Origin: Muricea muricata
Taxonomy: Eukaryota > Cnidaria > Anthozoa > Malacalcyonacea > Plexauridae
Assembly (NCBI GenBank): GCA_963855995.1
Contig: OY979723.1
Coordinates: 2,857,001 to 2,921,000 of the forward strand
Direction of reading: 5' to 3'
DNA: 64,000 bases
The notes beneath the pieces were generated by a model. That model made no database searches. It saw only the letters and a program-made list of their open reading frames with translations, and was not told the DNA's origin. Positions 36,901-49,700 of this stretch are shown piece after piece. Every line of letters starts with the position of its first letter. Within the stretch, counting starts at the first letter, position 1. The translations under genes were made by a program, and so were the position numbers.

Positions 36901-39082
36901 AAATTATATTTTAATTCAATATTCACCGTGCAAACATACAAGGAACTTATTAATTTTCATAACAAATTTCAAGGGCAGCATTAGCTCTTGAACTAAATAA
37001 TCAGCAAATTGTTCAGGAGCTGGTTGTACAAAAAGGTGGGTACCGATATCCAATAGACATGTTTTTACATACAGACATTTTGGCAGACCTAGCTCAGCTC
37101 TAGCTCAAGTTGGACACCAATATTTGAATGAGCAACTACAGATTGTCTATGGGAATATTCAGTTGCAGAAATACCAACTTACAATAACTCACTTTCACTG
37201 GTAATATTACTTTGGAAGTTTAGAAGAAATTGAAAAAATGTGAAAAAACTAATCACCATACAAGCTTGTCGGCCACTTGCTTGTTTCACCTAGGGGTGCA
37301 TTCTATTTGGCATTTTCAAACCCGACTAAAAGCAAATTTACATAACATGCAATTTTTCTTGTTTAAAGGCCTTGATACACTAGGAAAAGTTTCTGAAACA
37401 ACAGTTTCCTTGTTTTCAAAACAAGTTTCTCTGATTAAAGTGATGTTTTAAAAGTTTCCAAAACTTTATCTACTGTTCTAACAATTGAATCATTTAACAT
37501 GTGACATTTCAAGGTATCCCTTTTTGGAAAAGGTGGACTGGCTGGAAAGATGTTGATAGGAAAGTCATTAATTTTTTTTATTATAAATCTTGTTGGAATT
37601 CAATCTTTGTAGTTTTTCCACCAAGTGCACTTCTATTGGTTTCAGAAACTTTGTTTTGGACATTTCCCAAGTGTATTAAGGGCTTAATATGCGACTATTC
37701 ACATCTACCCGCTACTAACACAACACTAAGCTCAAAATATGTTCAAATTTAAATTTACATGGGGTTTTTAAAAAATGAAACTGTAACACAACATTGTTGG
37801 TGCAACTTCAAATACCGGTAATCACTGCAAAACGGTCAACATGCGAATAATGCAACACCATACAAAATTATGCAACAAGACGGTCAAACAGCTGTGACAC
37901 GTTGCCAGTGCAACAAAATTGTATGACATTGTTGCAACGGTTAGAGATGAATCGGATCTATCTTCAGTCTTATGCACAGAGCAAGGACAACACCCTTGAA
38001 GTACTAATCACCCATTGGACATCAACAAACAATTTATTTCTACTTTTTTTACAACTAGCCATCTTGCAGCTCAAAGCACCTAATCTCCACTATCTAAGGA
38101 CTGTGAGGAGTTAACTGACACTTGTTCACGTGAACAGAACGTGTACTACAAGTGATGTACAAGTAACATGACATATTACCTCTTCATTTGTATACAATTT
38201 GTACTTCAATATATTTGAATATTGATCCGTGCATTTTTGAGGGCTTTTTTTCACAAGATAAGGAAATTAAAACACCCAAAAGCAATTTAAATTATAAACA
38301 GGATAGTGCTTTTATCGAAGTATATTTAAGAACGCAACGACCATGAAATATGCTAGAAATGTGATTCAATTTAGTCCATACTACAATAGTACACAGTCAT
38401 GTTTTTGCAGATGCAACGTTTATCAATTCTGAAAGTCATCTTTACGGTAAATTTCGACAGAGAAAATTGAATTAAAATAGTTTAGAATGCGGTTTGGCAC
38501 TTCATTTCAATTTTAAATGAACGAGAAAACTCCAAACAAGTTCTGAAAGTCAGTAGGTTGTTTATAAATGGTTGAATATATTATTAATCAAGCATTTAGA
38601 AACGATTTGTGCCCCTGTGTTTCGAGGGAGAATGAAATAAATCATCCAAGTCGCACAGAACAGTTTGAAGAGCTAAATGCCAGTTCAAATAAATGAACAG
38701 CTCTGTTGGCATAGAGATATCGCGAGAGTTATAAGCTCGAAAGTTATCTCAGCAACATATTTATATCGAAATATAATTTAGTGTATACATTTACAAGACA
38801 AGCTCCTTACTGCCTGTGGGGCCAAAGAACTTCACAACGAATTCGTTGAGCCCACCAAGAATCGTAACTTCGTGCTTGCTTTCAATGCTGCAAAAAATTG
38901 TTAAGAAGAAAAAACACGAATGCAATGTACATAGAGATTGAACTAACACAACAACGTATCATAATCGTCACTTGAGAAAAATCTGTCGAACTCTAGCGGC
39001 TTTTTAGCGCAAAAAACGCGTTAGGATACAGTTTAATCACATCCGTGTCCATTCGTCTTTTCCCAGGAGACGGAGAAGACAT
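33911..39082 (-). CDS. UBE2H: UBE2H-type E2 ubiquitin-conjugating enzyme
   Basis: Complete 182-residue protein from seven exons: 39030-39082, 38811-38887, 36639-36713, 36295-36334, 35705-35757, 34993-35121, 33911-34032. All junctions close in phase; human UBE2H has 183 residues. It starts [15 protein letters not shown] like the human enzyme. The catalytic cysteine is Cys87 in [11 protein letters not shown], after the HPNID motif. The acidic, serine-rich tail ends [11 protein letters not shown], typical of UBE2H. The enzyme takes ubiquitin from E1 as a thioester and is known as the E2 partner of the CTLH/GID ligase complex; that role comes from the family. A possible poly(A) signal ATTAAA (minus strand) is at 33877-33882. 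The introns contain a 45-bp tandem repeat and other dispersed repeats. Confidence 0.97.
34320..34540. repeat. Repeat with a second copy at 35900-36160 in UBE2H introns
   Basis: Both copies share ACCCAATCAA, ACATCACATGCA, CAAACTAATGTCAATCAGT-like and TTGTTGCAAC-like segments. Non-coding; diverged. Confidence 0.55.
35130..35625. repeat. 45-bp tandem repeat in UBE2H intron 5
   Basis: About ten units of CTCTCATAAAATTAAATTTC, ACCATTTCAAGAAGAACATA, CTACC. Since 45 is a multiple of three it makes an accidental 111-residue frame on the plus strand. It starts eight bases from UBE2H exon 6. Confidence 0.9.
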
Positions 39083-40732
39083 TTTCGTGCGCTAAAATGC
39101 CTTTAAACCCCAGAAAATTCACTTGTTTTTGTATCAGCTTCGTTCAATGTTGTCCTTTCGAACTTTGCTATGAAATGATTATATTATTTTTGTTGACGTG
39201 CTGTTTTGTCACGTGACGAGCATAAGACACGCCTTCTTATGACCAAATATGGTCAACGTTAACGAAGGATAATTGGGATGATTAGTGGTCACTTAGGGTC
39301 AACATGGGTTTTTAATGATCTTGAAGATTTGCACTTTTGCCAAAACGAAAACGTTGCTAATTAGAATAATTTATGGCTAATTAGGGTAATTTAAGGTAAT
39401 TTAGGTTCTTTAGACTCGTGACTAGGATCACGTAGGATGAAAATGGGATGCTGTAGTATATTTAAGTTCAAAGGTCACGTTGATGTAAGAATAGAAAAAA
39501 ATGGAGATATTGGAACGTTTCTGCAACAGCAATTGTCCTGCGAACAATTACTGATCTTTATACAAGAGTAGGAGTAGAAATTTCAGTTTTACAGACTTTA
39601 ACATACAACGGGAGTGAGCATGTAGTTCTTTATTTCAATTCTATAAAACCAATGCATTTTGTTGCGTTACGCAATTGGCATGTCCTGCATTGTGCAGGGA
39701 ACAAAGGAATGTACTCAAGGGAATTACGGCGTGAGTAGTTAAGATCGTGGTAAATGACCACAGTTATCGAAGGCATCTACACTCGTAACAACAACCTAAA
39801 TTTGTGTTTTACTAACCAGGTTGTTAGTCTAACCGACTTCAACTTCTTCCAGTGGAAAGTGCAAGTTTTTATGGCAAGGTGGTCGCAGTCCAAGGATCCC
39901 TTTATCAGTTTATGGCAAACTATATGACTCGTAGTCTATATAAACATATCATATTACGGTTCTACACTTTGTAATCGTGTATGTTGTAATATCCGACGTC
40001 ACAAATAAGAGATGCCCGCCTCCTATCTTGTTGTCTTATTATTGAGTTATGTAGTTCAGCTATAAAATGCTTTATGCTCGTTCACGAGGTGTTAAAGTAC
40101 AAGAAAAAATCAAGACATGGCGATTCTTGGCATGGATGTTTGTGGTACTATTCCGAGTGTATTTCTACACCGCGAAGCTGAAAAATATGTCTTCATTTAA
40201 TGAATCGAGCCTACGACCTTTGCAATGCCAGCCCAACGCTACTTAGCCGGTTCGATTCCCATCGGGGTCAAGCAAATTTTCCAGTTGGCCTTGGAGTTGG
40301 ATAGTCCATTGATTGATAAACTCAGAGTAACACCACAAGCATCATTTTCACCCGAATAAAATAACACCATGACACAACAAAAATCACGACTATGATTGGC
40401 AATTTTATTTGCATTCTAAATGACAAGTACAATTATGCGATTATAAACTTAAACCTACAAAACAGTTTTACTTCATAATTCGGAAAGTTATAATTAGTTT
40501 TATTCAAGTCTTAAGAAATCAAACAATAAGATTACGTCCAGATTTTAAAGTCATATTTGAACAATTGTAACAAAAAAAGGTAAAATTAACAATGATATAT
40601 AATAACCGAAAACAAGATTACATCAAACAGTTTACAAACAAGATCGCTCTCTACAAAGTATGTGGACTATGCTGATACATTAAGTTGCGATTGCTCGCCA
40701 GGACTTTGCTTTCCCGAGGCTATGTAGTGTTC
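39083..40732. other. Intergenic stretch between UBE2H 5' end and TKT 3' end
   Basis: No gene seen. Two minus-strand AATAAA candidates for TKT lie at 40499-40504 and 40404-40409. Around 40195-40280 there is a SINE-like fragment with RNA polymerase III B-box-like sequences. Confidence 0.6.
40195..40280. repeat. SINE-like fragment with tRNA-type B boxes
   Basis: On the plus strand GGTTCGATTCCC matches the tRNA B box; on the minus strand GGTCGTAGGCTCGATTC is similar. No cloverleaf closes, so it is not a tRNA gene. Confidence 0.45.
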
Positions 40733-43700
40733 TTATGCGGCAACGCCAACAATCTTGTTGGCCAAAGCAACGATGTGTTTACTGCTGATGCCAAACATGT
40801 CCAAAAGCGCAGCCGAAGGACCAGAACGGGGCAAACCATTTACGGCAAGCTTGTGGACTGTAATTGAGGATTCCGCTGAGACTGCGGCACAAACTGCATC
40901 GCCGATACCACCTGGCAAACATTAAGAAATTATTACAACTATGTCTACGCAATGCATTTTAACGTAAGGAAAAAGCCCTACGTTTGGGTGAAGTCAAAAT
41001 GGCAAAATTGGCGTTCAACAACTATTCAAGATGTCGCGAACAGTTTTAATAAAAACATTTTCCCAAGCTATTTCCCCTTCTTCAAAAGACTGTATATTGA
41101 AAACCAAGTTACTAGTTCATGTACAACCATAACTTTACTTATTGAATCAAAGTGCAAACATTAATTCTCGGTACATTCCTGGGAAAAACGTTACCAATCG
41201 CGCCAAAAACAACACAAAGGGATGGACACTTCATTGGAACGCTAACTTGGTTGCCGTTTTTGAAGCCAAATCGACGTTCAAGTGCCAGTCCCTTTCGATT
41301 GCCTTTGTTGGCACGGACTGTTTTTGTTGAAAGGAATCCACCGAGCTTTTTGGCCATTATTTGAGAGAACCACTCAGTATTTGAATAAAATACAAAAGAA
41401 CAGTTAACTAACTCCGATTTAACAGTACAGGCTTCGCCGTATCGCAAGGGATACGTTAAATTATACCATAACTCATTGGTCCAATAGAACTGAAAACAAC
41501 AGACACTCCGAAAGTGGTAAACATTTTTATTCTTAACGTTTCGACTTTACATTTAAGTCATCTTCAGAAGAATGGCACGTATTTCAAATAGCCAAAGCCA
41601 GCCTTTTTTTCTTTTTAACTACTTTTTTTGGCTATTTAAAATACGTGGCATTTTTCTGAAGATGACTTAAATGTAAAGTCGAAAAGTTACGAATAAAAAT
41701 GTTTACCATTTTCGGAGTGTCTATTGTTTTGTGTTCTATAGAACTTGCTCTTTTCATTTCAAAGAATACCCACTGTCTCAATTACTTTTAGGGGAGGGCA
41801 GCCACTCCAGACCATTGAACTATAAGTAAACTGGAACGATAAGTCAGGGGGATTGAAGCCAATTTGATATAGTTTTTCTGAGTTTTGAGTTGAAATACTA
41901 AACGTCACAAAATGGACCGTACAACAAATGAAAGCTATTAAAAAGTTGTATTTGGTATAAAATTAGAGGCTTCAGGTGAAAGACAAACACCTTAAACTTT
42001 GAAGAGAAATTTGCCTTATTTTGCAAAATTGCCTTATTTTGCAAAATTGCAGCTGTTTTCGTATTTTTTTAGGCATTTCTTTTTTGTCTAAATATATGAA
42101 TTTTTTTATATTAAATGAAACTTTTTAATAGCTTCAATTTGATATATAGGGTCCGGTCTTTGGCGTTAAGTATTTCGTCTAAAAACTCAGAAAAACTAAG
42201 TCGATTTTCACCAGTTAACTGAACTTTTGTATTAAGTTATCATTCCAGTTGTATTACAGTTCAATGCTCTAGACACTCTGCACTTCACTTGAATTAGATC
42301 TTCTCTGCAGAAAACGGACCCAGAATTAAGAAAATCCTGAAAGAAATCCAGATCTTACCTTCAGGATAATGGTCTTCAACGGTGATGATTTTTCCTCCAG
42401 CAGCCTTCGCATTTGCAATGATTCCCTCCTCATCAAGAGGTTTGATTGTGAACGGATCAATGACGCGGGCATTGACGCCAGCGCTTGCCAGTTCTTTCGC
42501 AGCTTCCATTGCGTGCACTAGGGTGATACCAGCTCCGATGATCAACACTTTGTCACTGTCACTTTGCTTCACAACCTGAAATACACGCATCGACGCATGT
42601 AGCAAGTCTGCAAACAAACCTTGCTATCCACAGGCTTGCTGCAAGTTGTGTCAAATGACAAGTCGGCAAATAACAAGTTGCAGAAAGCCTAATTTCATCA
42701 CACTGGTTGCAACTTGATGAAACTGACAAGTTAATATAATTTGACAAGTTGCAATAAGGCCGCGCAGTTTTTTGGGTGTAGAAATAGAAGGTAGGATGAA
42801 GGGTTAATGTCAACAGTATCATTATGCATTTTCTTCATAAGTTTAATGTATATCTCCTTTGCCCCCCCCCCCCCCCCCCCCCCCCGTGAGGGCAGCACTA
42901 TGTAAAGTCGTGGTCAAAGGACTTCGCTCGAAACGTCCATTTCTGTTTATAATTAACAATTAGATTACGAGCTCGAGATTTCTATGCGGCGATAGTTGAT
43001 GAGCTAGGGCGAAGCCCGAATCAACTATCACCGCATAGAAATCGAGAGCGAGTAATCTAATTGTTTCAGTAGAATCAGAGGTCAAACATAGAATATTCAA
43101 CAAAAAATTTGATTTTCAAGCAATTTTTTAAAAGAAATCTTTATAGGAAGATGATTGTTTCGCGACTCGCTATCTATCGAAAAATACACAGCGAGTAGAG
43201 TAACCAATCAAATTACAGCATTTGCAATAGTATACTAGCATGATTCTTCTAATATAACAATAGAGTTGACGTTCGCGGGCATAAATATGTTTTGGCCCGA
43301 GTTAGAATTATGAGTTCTGAGGAGGGCCAAAAATATATTTACGTGCAAGAACATCAACTCTTTTACTATTATAATAACTTTAAAGGCCATATATTTGAGC
43401 AAAAACTTTAAATATCACTCAAAAGTGGGCATTTAAAATGATTTATAAATTGGCTATTACGTCAGCGGGCTAAAATGTATTTTAGCCTGCAAAATACGTC
43501 CCAATGCTCGCCAAAGTTATTATAATATCGAATAATCCTATACTGTCTCCTTGAATCCCTCTGCATACTATCGTAAGTATACAGTGCAATTACCTTGGCT
43601 TTTCCGATTTCAAAAACTTCATCATTTTTATAAATGACTGGCGTGGCAGGCCTGCTTGATCTGATGAAGCAGATTCCTTCGGTGTTAGCAGACAATTCAA

Positions 43701-46700
43701 CGGCCCGTTCCATCGACACTGCATCAGACGGGTAAAACACGTAAGCGCCATGGACAGCTCGGAACATAGCAATATCTTCCAGCGCCATTTGGGAAGGACC
43801 GTCTTCGCCTGAAAAGACATACCGGATAGATCAGAGCCGATCCTTACTGGATCTCTAGGAAGAACAGTTAAGAACTGATAGAGCTATCCAGTATAAATAA
43901 AGTTAGTTTAGTTTAGAAGGCTATAGTAACACTGGGTCAATAAGAGATTATCTTTACTGGACCTCTAAGAAGAACAGTCTTATAGAATTGATGGAGCGAT
44001 TCAGTAATATAAATGAAGTTAGTTTACTTTAGGTTTCCTCCTGTAGAAAAACTGGATCTATAAGAGATGATTCTTATTGGACCTCTAGGAAGAACAGTTT
44101 TATAGAATTGATGGTGCGATTCAGTGATATAAATGAAGTTAGTTTAGTTTAGGTTTCCTCCTGTAGTAACACTGGATCAATACAAGATGATTCTTATTGG
44201 ACCTCTAGGAAGAACAGTTTTATAGAATTGATGGAGCGATTCAGTAACATAAACGAAGTTAGTTTAGTTTAGGTTTCCTTCTGTAGTAACACTGGATCAA
44301 TAAAAGATGATGCTTACTGGACCTCTAGGAAGAACAGTTCAGGACTGATAGAACTATCTAAATTAAGTTAATTTAGTTTAGGTTTTCTCCTGTAGTAACA
44401 CTGGATCAATAAAAGATGATTCTTATTGGATCTCTAGGAAGAACAGTTTTATAGAATTGATGGAGCGATTCATTAATATAAATGAAGTTAGTTTAGTTTA
44501 GGTTTCCTCCTTTAGTAAAACTGGATCTATAAGAGATGATCCTTACTGGACCTCTAGGAAGAACAGTTTTAGAGAATTGGAGTTATTACGTATAAATAAA
44601 GTTAGTTTAGGCTTCCTCAAACGAACCAATAAGAGATGTGCCGCTCCAAGTAATTGGCATATGCTGTTGTAGACTTGTGACCCAGTCCTTGCGGCAAAGC
44701 TTGATAAATAAAAAAGATCTAGAAAAAAAATACATGATATGATGATCGGAGATACTGTACGTCTCTTACCAATAGAAACTCCAACATGTGAGCCACAGAA
44801 CTTCACGTTTGCTTGTGAAATGGCGGCCATTCTGATCTGATCATAACCACGGGACAAAAAGCAGGCAAAGGTGCTTGCAAATGGGATGGTACGATGACGT
44901 GTACCGCAGCCAACAGCTACGCCGATCAAATTCTGTTCAGCGATAAAGCATTCGATGTAGTTGTCGTTACTGGCTTTCTTCAACTTGAGGGAATGTGTGG
45001 AGTTCTTGGTATCGCCGTCCAGCGCGATGACACGTGGACAAGTCTTGTACAACTTCACCAAAGTACTTCCGTAAGTTTCACGAGTTGCAATCTGAAAATA
45101 GAAACATTTGCATCGAATGAGTACACAAGTCTACTTTTAAGACATCAAGCTTTTCCGGTATTTCAGAGACAAACCACAGCAGCTTATTGTAGAATACTAT
45201 CTACACTAGACCACCACGTTTGAGATATCTTTTTCAGGTAGTTCAGACACAAACCAAGACAGCTTATTGTAGAATACCACCTACACTGGACCACCACGTT
45301 TGAGATATCTTTTTCAGGTAGTTCAGACACAAACCAAGACAGCTTATTGTAGAATACCACCTACACTGGACCACCACGTTTGAGATATCTTTTTCAGGTA
45401 GTTCAGACACAAACCAAGACAGCTTATTGTAGAATACCACCTACACTGGACCACCACGTTTAAAATATCTTTTTCAGGTAGTTCAGACACAAACCAAGAC
45501 AGCTTATTGTAGAATACCACCTACACTGGACCACCACGTTTAAAATATCTTTTTTAGGTAGTTCAGACACAAACCAAGACAGCTTATTGTAGAATACCAC
45601 CTACACTGGACCACCACGTTTAAAATATCTTTTTCAGGTAGTTCAGACACAAACCAAGACAGCTTATTGTAGAATACCACCTACACTGGACCACCACGTT
45701 TGAGATATCTTTTTCAGGCAGTTCAAACACAAACCACGACAGCTTATTGTAGAATACCACCTACACTGGACCACCACGTTTGAGATATCTTTTTCAGGTA
45801 GTTCAAACACAAACCACGACAGCTTATTGTAGAATACCACCTACACTGGACCACCACGTTTGAGATACAAGACCAGACAGCTTAAATTGTAAAATACTAC
45901 CTACACTCGAGCACCTATTTGAGATATATTTTTCAGGTAGTTCAGACACAAACCAGACAGCTTAAATTGTAAAATACTACCTACACTCGAGCACCTATTT
46001 GAGATATCTTTTTCAGGAATTGTTTAAACACAAACCACGACCGTTTATTATAGATACCACCTGTACCCAAGCAATGAACATTACTGTATATCACGAGATA
46101 ATTACAAACCTTCTGGCCCAAGGTATAGTTTGGCGGTTCATTCAATTTCGGTACGCAAGAAATAGCTGGTGCATCGTCAGTGACAGGTTGGGGTCCAAGC
46201 CCATGGGGGCCATGGTTCTTGATACGAGATTTGATCTCCTCGATTGCTTTTGCCGCCTTGTCACCCAATGCTTTTCCGTGCCAGTTCTCCTCGTCTTCAA
46301 TGCCTAGCAGTGATTATTTAAAAAATATGTTAGCACAGGACAAATGGAAAAAAAGATGGATGAAAAAAAGATGGATGAAAAAAAGATGGATGAAAAAAAG
46401 ATGGATGAAAAAAAGATGGATAAAAAAAAGATGGATAAAAAAAAGATGGATGAAAAAAGTTGGATAAAAAAAAGATGACGGTGACCGAATAATCAATGAA
46501 AAAATTTGAATTACTTCATTTGAGTGGAAATCATAAAAGATGTATTACAACTGACCAGTCATCCCCTTTCCTTTGTAAGTCTTTGCGACAATGCAAGTTG
46601 GCTTTCCCTTAGCAATACTAGCATCATGGAAAGCTCGACACAATGCTTCGACATCGTGACCGTCCAACACAATGGCATTCCAACTGGAAAAGAACAAGTA

Positions 46701-49700
46701 CATGAATTTGAACATGTCCAGGGTGTGATTAAAATCGCATGCTTGCTTCCACCAATGCTTTCATGTACTGCAGCCCTTGTGACAGGGTAAACAAGGTGCA
46801 TATAGTGCCATATGTATAATCCACAGTGTTTTTTAGCAGAAAAAAACGTAAAAAGCAATAAAACTAATGATATTGAACTTGCAAGAGATAAAAACTCACT
46901 TTAACTAAAAAAATACTGAGCTTCCATGTAGGTTTTACAAGTAATTACTGAACATGTTTAGAGTATTTGAGAAAATCACTATCCAGATAACAGCGCTGTT
47001 CACCTTTCGTACAACCGGCTACAAAGTTGACAGTACCCTCCCCATTCAACAATGGGCGAAATGTTAATTCATTAACTTTGTTTCCTCACCCAAATGCCTC
47101 CATCCTGGCTTTATACACATCAACATTATGCTGTAAACTTGTTGGCTCACTTTGACCCAAGCGATTGACATCAATAATTGCAACCAGGTTATCAAGTTTG
47201 TAATAGCTTGAAAACGCTGCGGCTTCCCAGACGCTGCCTTCCATAGACTCTCCATCGCCCATCAGGGTAAACACTCGGTAGCTGTACAAAACACATACAA
47301 ATACAGTAATTACACAGTCATGTAAACATGACGCTACTATAACATCCATTTACAAGCTGTAGACAGCCATTTTTGCACTGCTTGTACTAATTACAGCTAC
47401 TACAAGGTTATCACAGGTATACTATATCACTGCCTACTTCAATGGCCAAACACTTGCTAATATACAAGTTTTTTGCTCATAACAAACACAGTTTTCTTAT
47501 GATCAAAAACATCTTGAATCTGAGGCAGTTACTTTTATGAGCAACTATATTTCTGCAATCGGAAGCAATAAAGTATGTTCAATAAGATATACAATTGCAG
47601 CAATCATTGCTCTCATGCATGGCCAGGGAGAAGAGATCCTTAACTTCACTTTAGAACCTTTCAAAAGATTGAATTTTATTTTTCATACATTGGAAACACT
47701 TTGGGTATATACCAATTTTTGTCAACAGTAATGGTCAACAAGACCACTTAATCAGTAGTGTTCAGCACACTACCAGCTCGCAAGTATTAGTGAACACAAT
47801 TTTCAAAACATCCAAAAATACCAAATAATATACCATAATTTCAATGGCATGGCAAACCATGCCCCCTCCCTGCATTTGGATTATATTTGCTGTACAACCA
47901 ACTTCTTTGATACAACCAACTCTATGTGACCGTTAATTATGTAACAAATTAAGCCATTTTATAGCCATGTCAACTTAATCCCTTACCTGGCCTTGTCAAA
48001 GTACTTTCCAACATAAGCCATTCCTGCCGCACAGCTGAGACCCTGGCCAAGAGAGCCGGTTGCCACATCGACAAAGCTCAATCTCTATATGAAGTCGATT
48101 AAAAATTGAATTCAAAAACAGTGGTCTAAATTACAGTACCTTGCAAAACAACATTGATTTGAAGATTAGAAAAAGTGAATGCAAATTTGCAAATTGCAGC
48201 TTCTTCTAATATGAACCCTGCATTTTAAAATGCATGTGTAAATAGTTACGTACTGGGGTAGGATGGCCTTCCAAGTCACAGTCAATTTTTCTTAAATTCA
48301 GCAAGTCGCTGGCTGGAAACAATCCAGCTTCAGCCCATGCAGCATAGAGAATTGGAGCAGAATGACCCTATATCAAACAAAATACAAATTTTAATGTTTA
48401 TTATTTGAGAACCCACACTAATATTAAAACAAATTAACATTTTGTCACAAATTTGCTCTATGTTTGCACAGTAGCACCAAACATGGTAGAAGAGCAGTGC
48501 TATAATATGAACAAAAAACATAATATGAAATACACAAAAATGACTGTCCATACCAATACTGCCATTTACATCCAAGCATGATGCACAAACTGTTTATGTA
48601 ACACATTTGTTCAGGTTTGAAACATAACATTTCATCATTAAATTTAAAACTTTTCCCAACGAAATTTACACGTTTGTTTTCGCTTGATAACGTTTGCTGG
48701 TTGTTGGCATTTTACTAGGCTAATGTGTTGAAAATGTTATGTGAGGTTTGCTAATTTGAATTTGTATTTGTAGGATTCTCTGTAGTGAAGTGTTTCTGAA
48801 GAAAAACATGCTGTACCTGTATAAAGCCAGTAAACATGCTGAAAAAGAAGCAAAAAATTTCCTTCCATGTCATAATTGTTTACATTATTTATCAAACATG
48901 ACAATTTCACCAGAAAAAGTGTTTGATTTAATGATGAAAAGTTTTATTTCAAACATGAACAAACATGTGAAATAGTTCATGCATCATGCTTGAACGTAAA
49001 CTGCAGTTTGAAGAGGACTTACAATACCTTTGATAAAACAAATCTATCACTTGAAGCATCTCTGGGATCAGTCACTACAAATAAAAAATCAACTGTTAAC
49101 TATTTATTGAAATATTTCTTAGCATTACAGGACAAATCTATACAAAGTACCTCTTGGAGAAAAGTATTGGACCTTGATGTTTAACTTGACCTTCAAATAA
49201 TATTTTATTTTTATCAAATCATTTTACATGACATGTTTCGGTTTGCATGAGAAAAGTGGGTACTGGTATAGTTGTTGCAACTACTTTAATTTCCCATTTA
49301 GACATTATATTCATGTATATATTGATTTCAGTGGCAGAGATTAATATTGGTTTAATATGCACCCCTCAACATCTTGCCTTTGTTTGCATAGTTTTCTTGT
49401 ATATATACTAAGAGTTATTTGTCACTGTTTGTCCCTCAGTAAGTCAGTGTCCTACACAGAAGCAGTCACTCCCACCTGAAATGTACCATTTCTTAATATT
49501 TTCAGGGGGTAAATGGCAACATGCTTTTGTTTAAGCCGAATGGTTGACTAAAACATCATGATGTATATATAGTGCTTACAAGAGGAAAAATCACTGAAGT
49601 CAGCAGGCAGTCAAAGAGATACAATGTGTCCAAACTTCTCACATTTTGAGTTTAATCTAACTTGTTATTTGAAGATGGTCTAAAGTTGGCAATGTAAACA

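Noticed and set aside
45165..46020. The regular 80-bp array as a CRISPR
   Set aside because: There are no unique spacers; units are contiguous and nearly identical, and the genome is animal.
46180..46496. Frames rich in KKRWM (plus) or FIHLF (minus)
   Set aside because: They come from the 15-bp tandem repeat in TKT intron 7.
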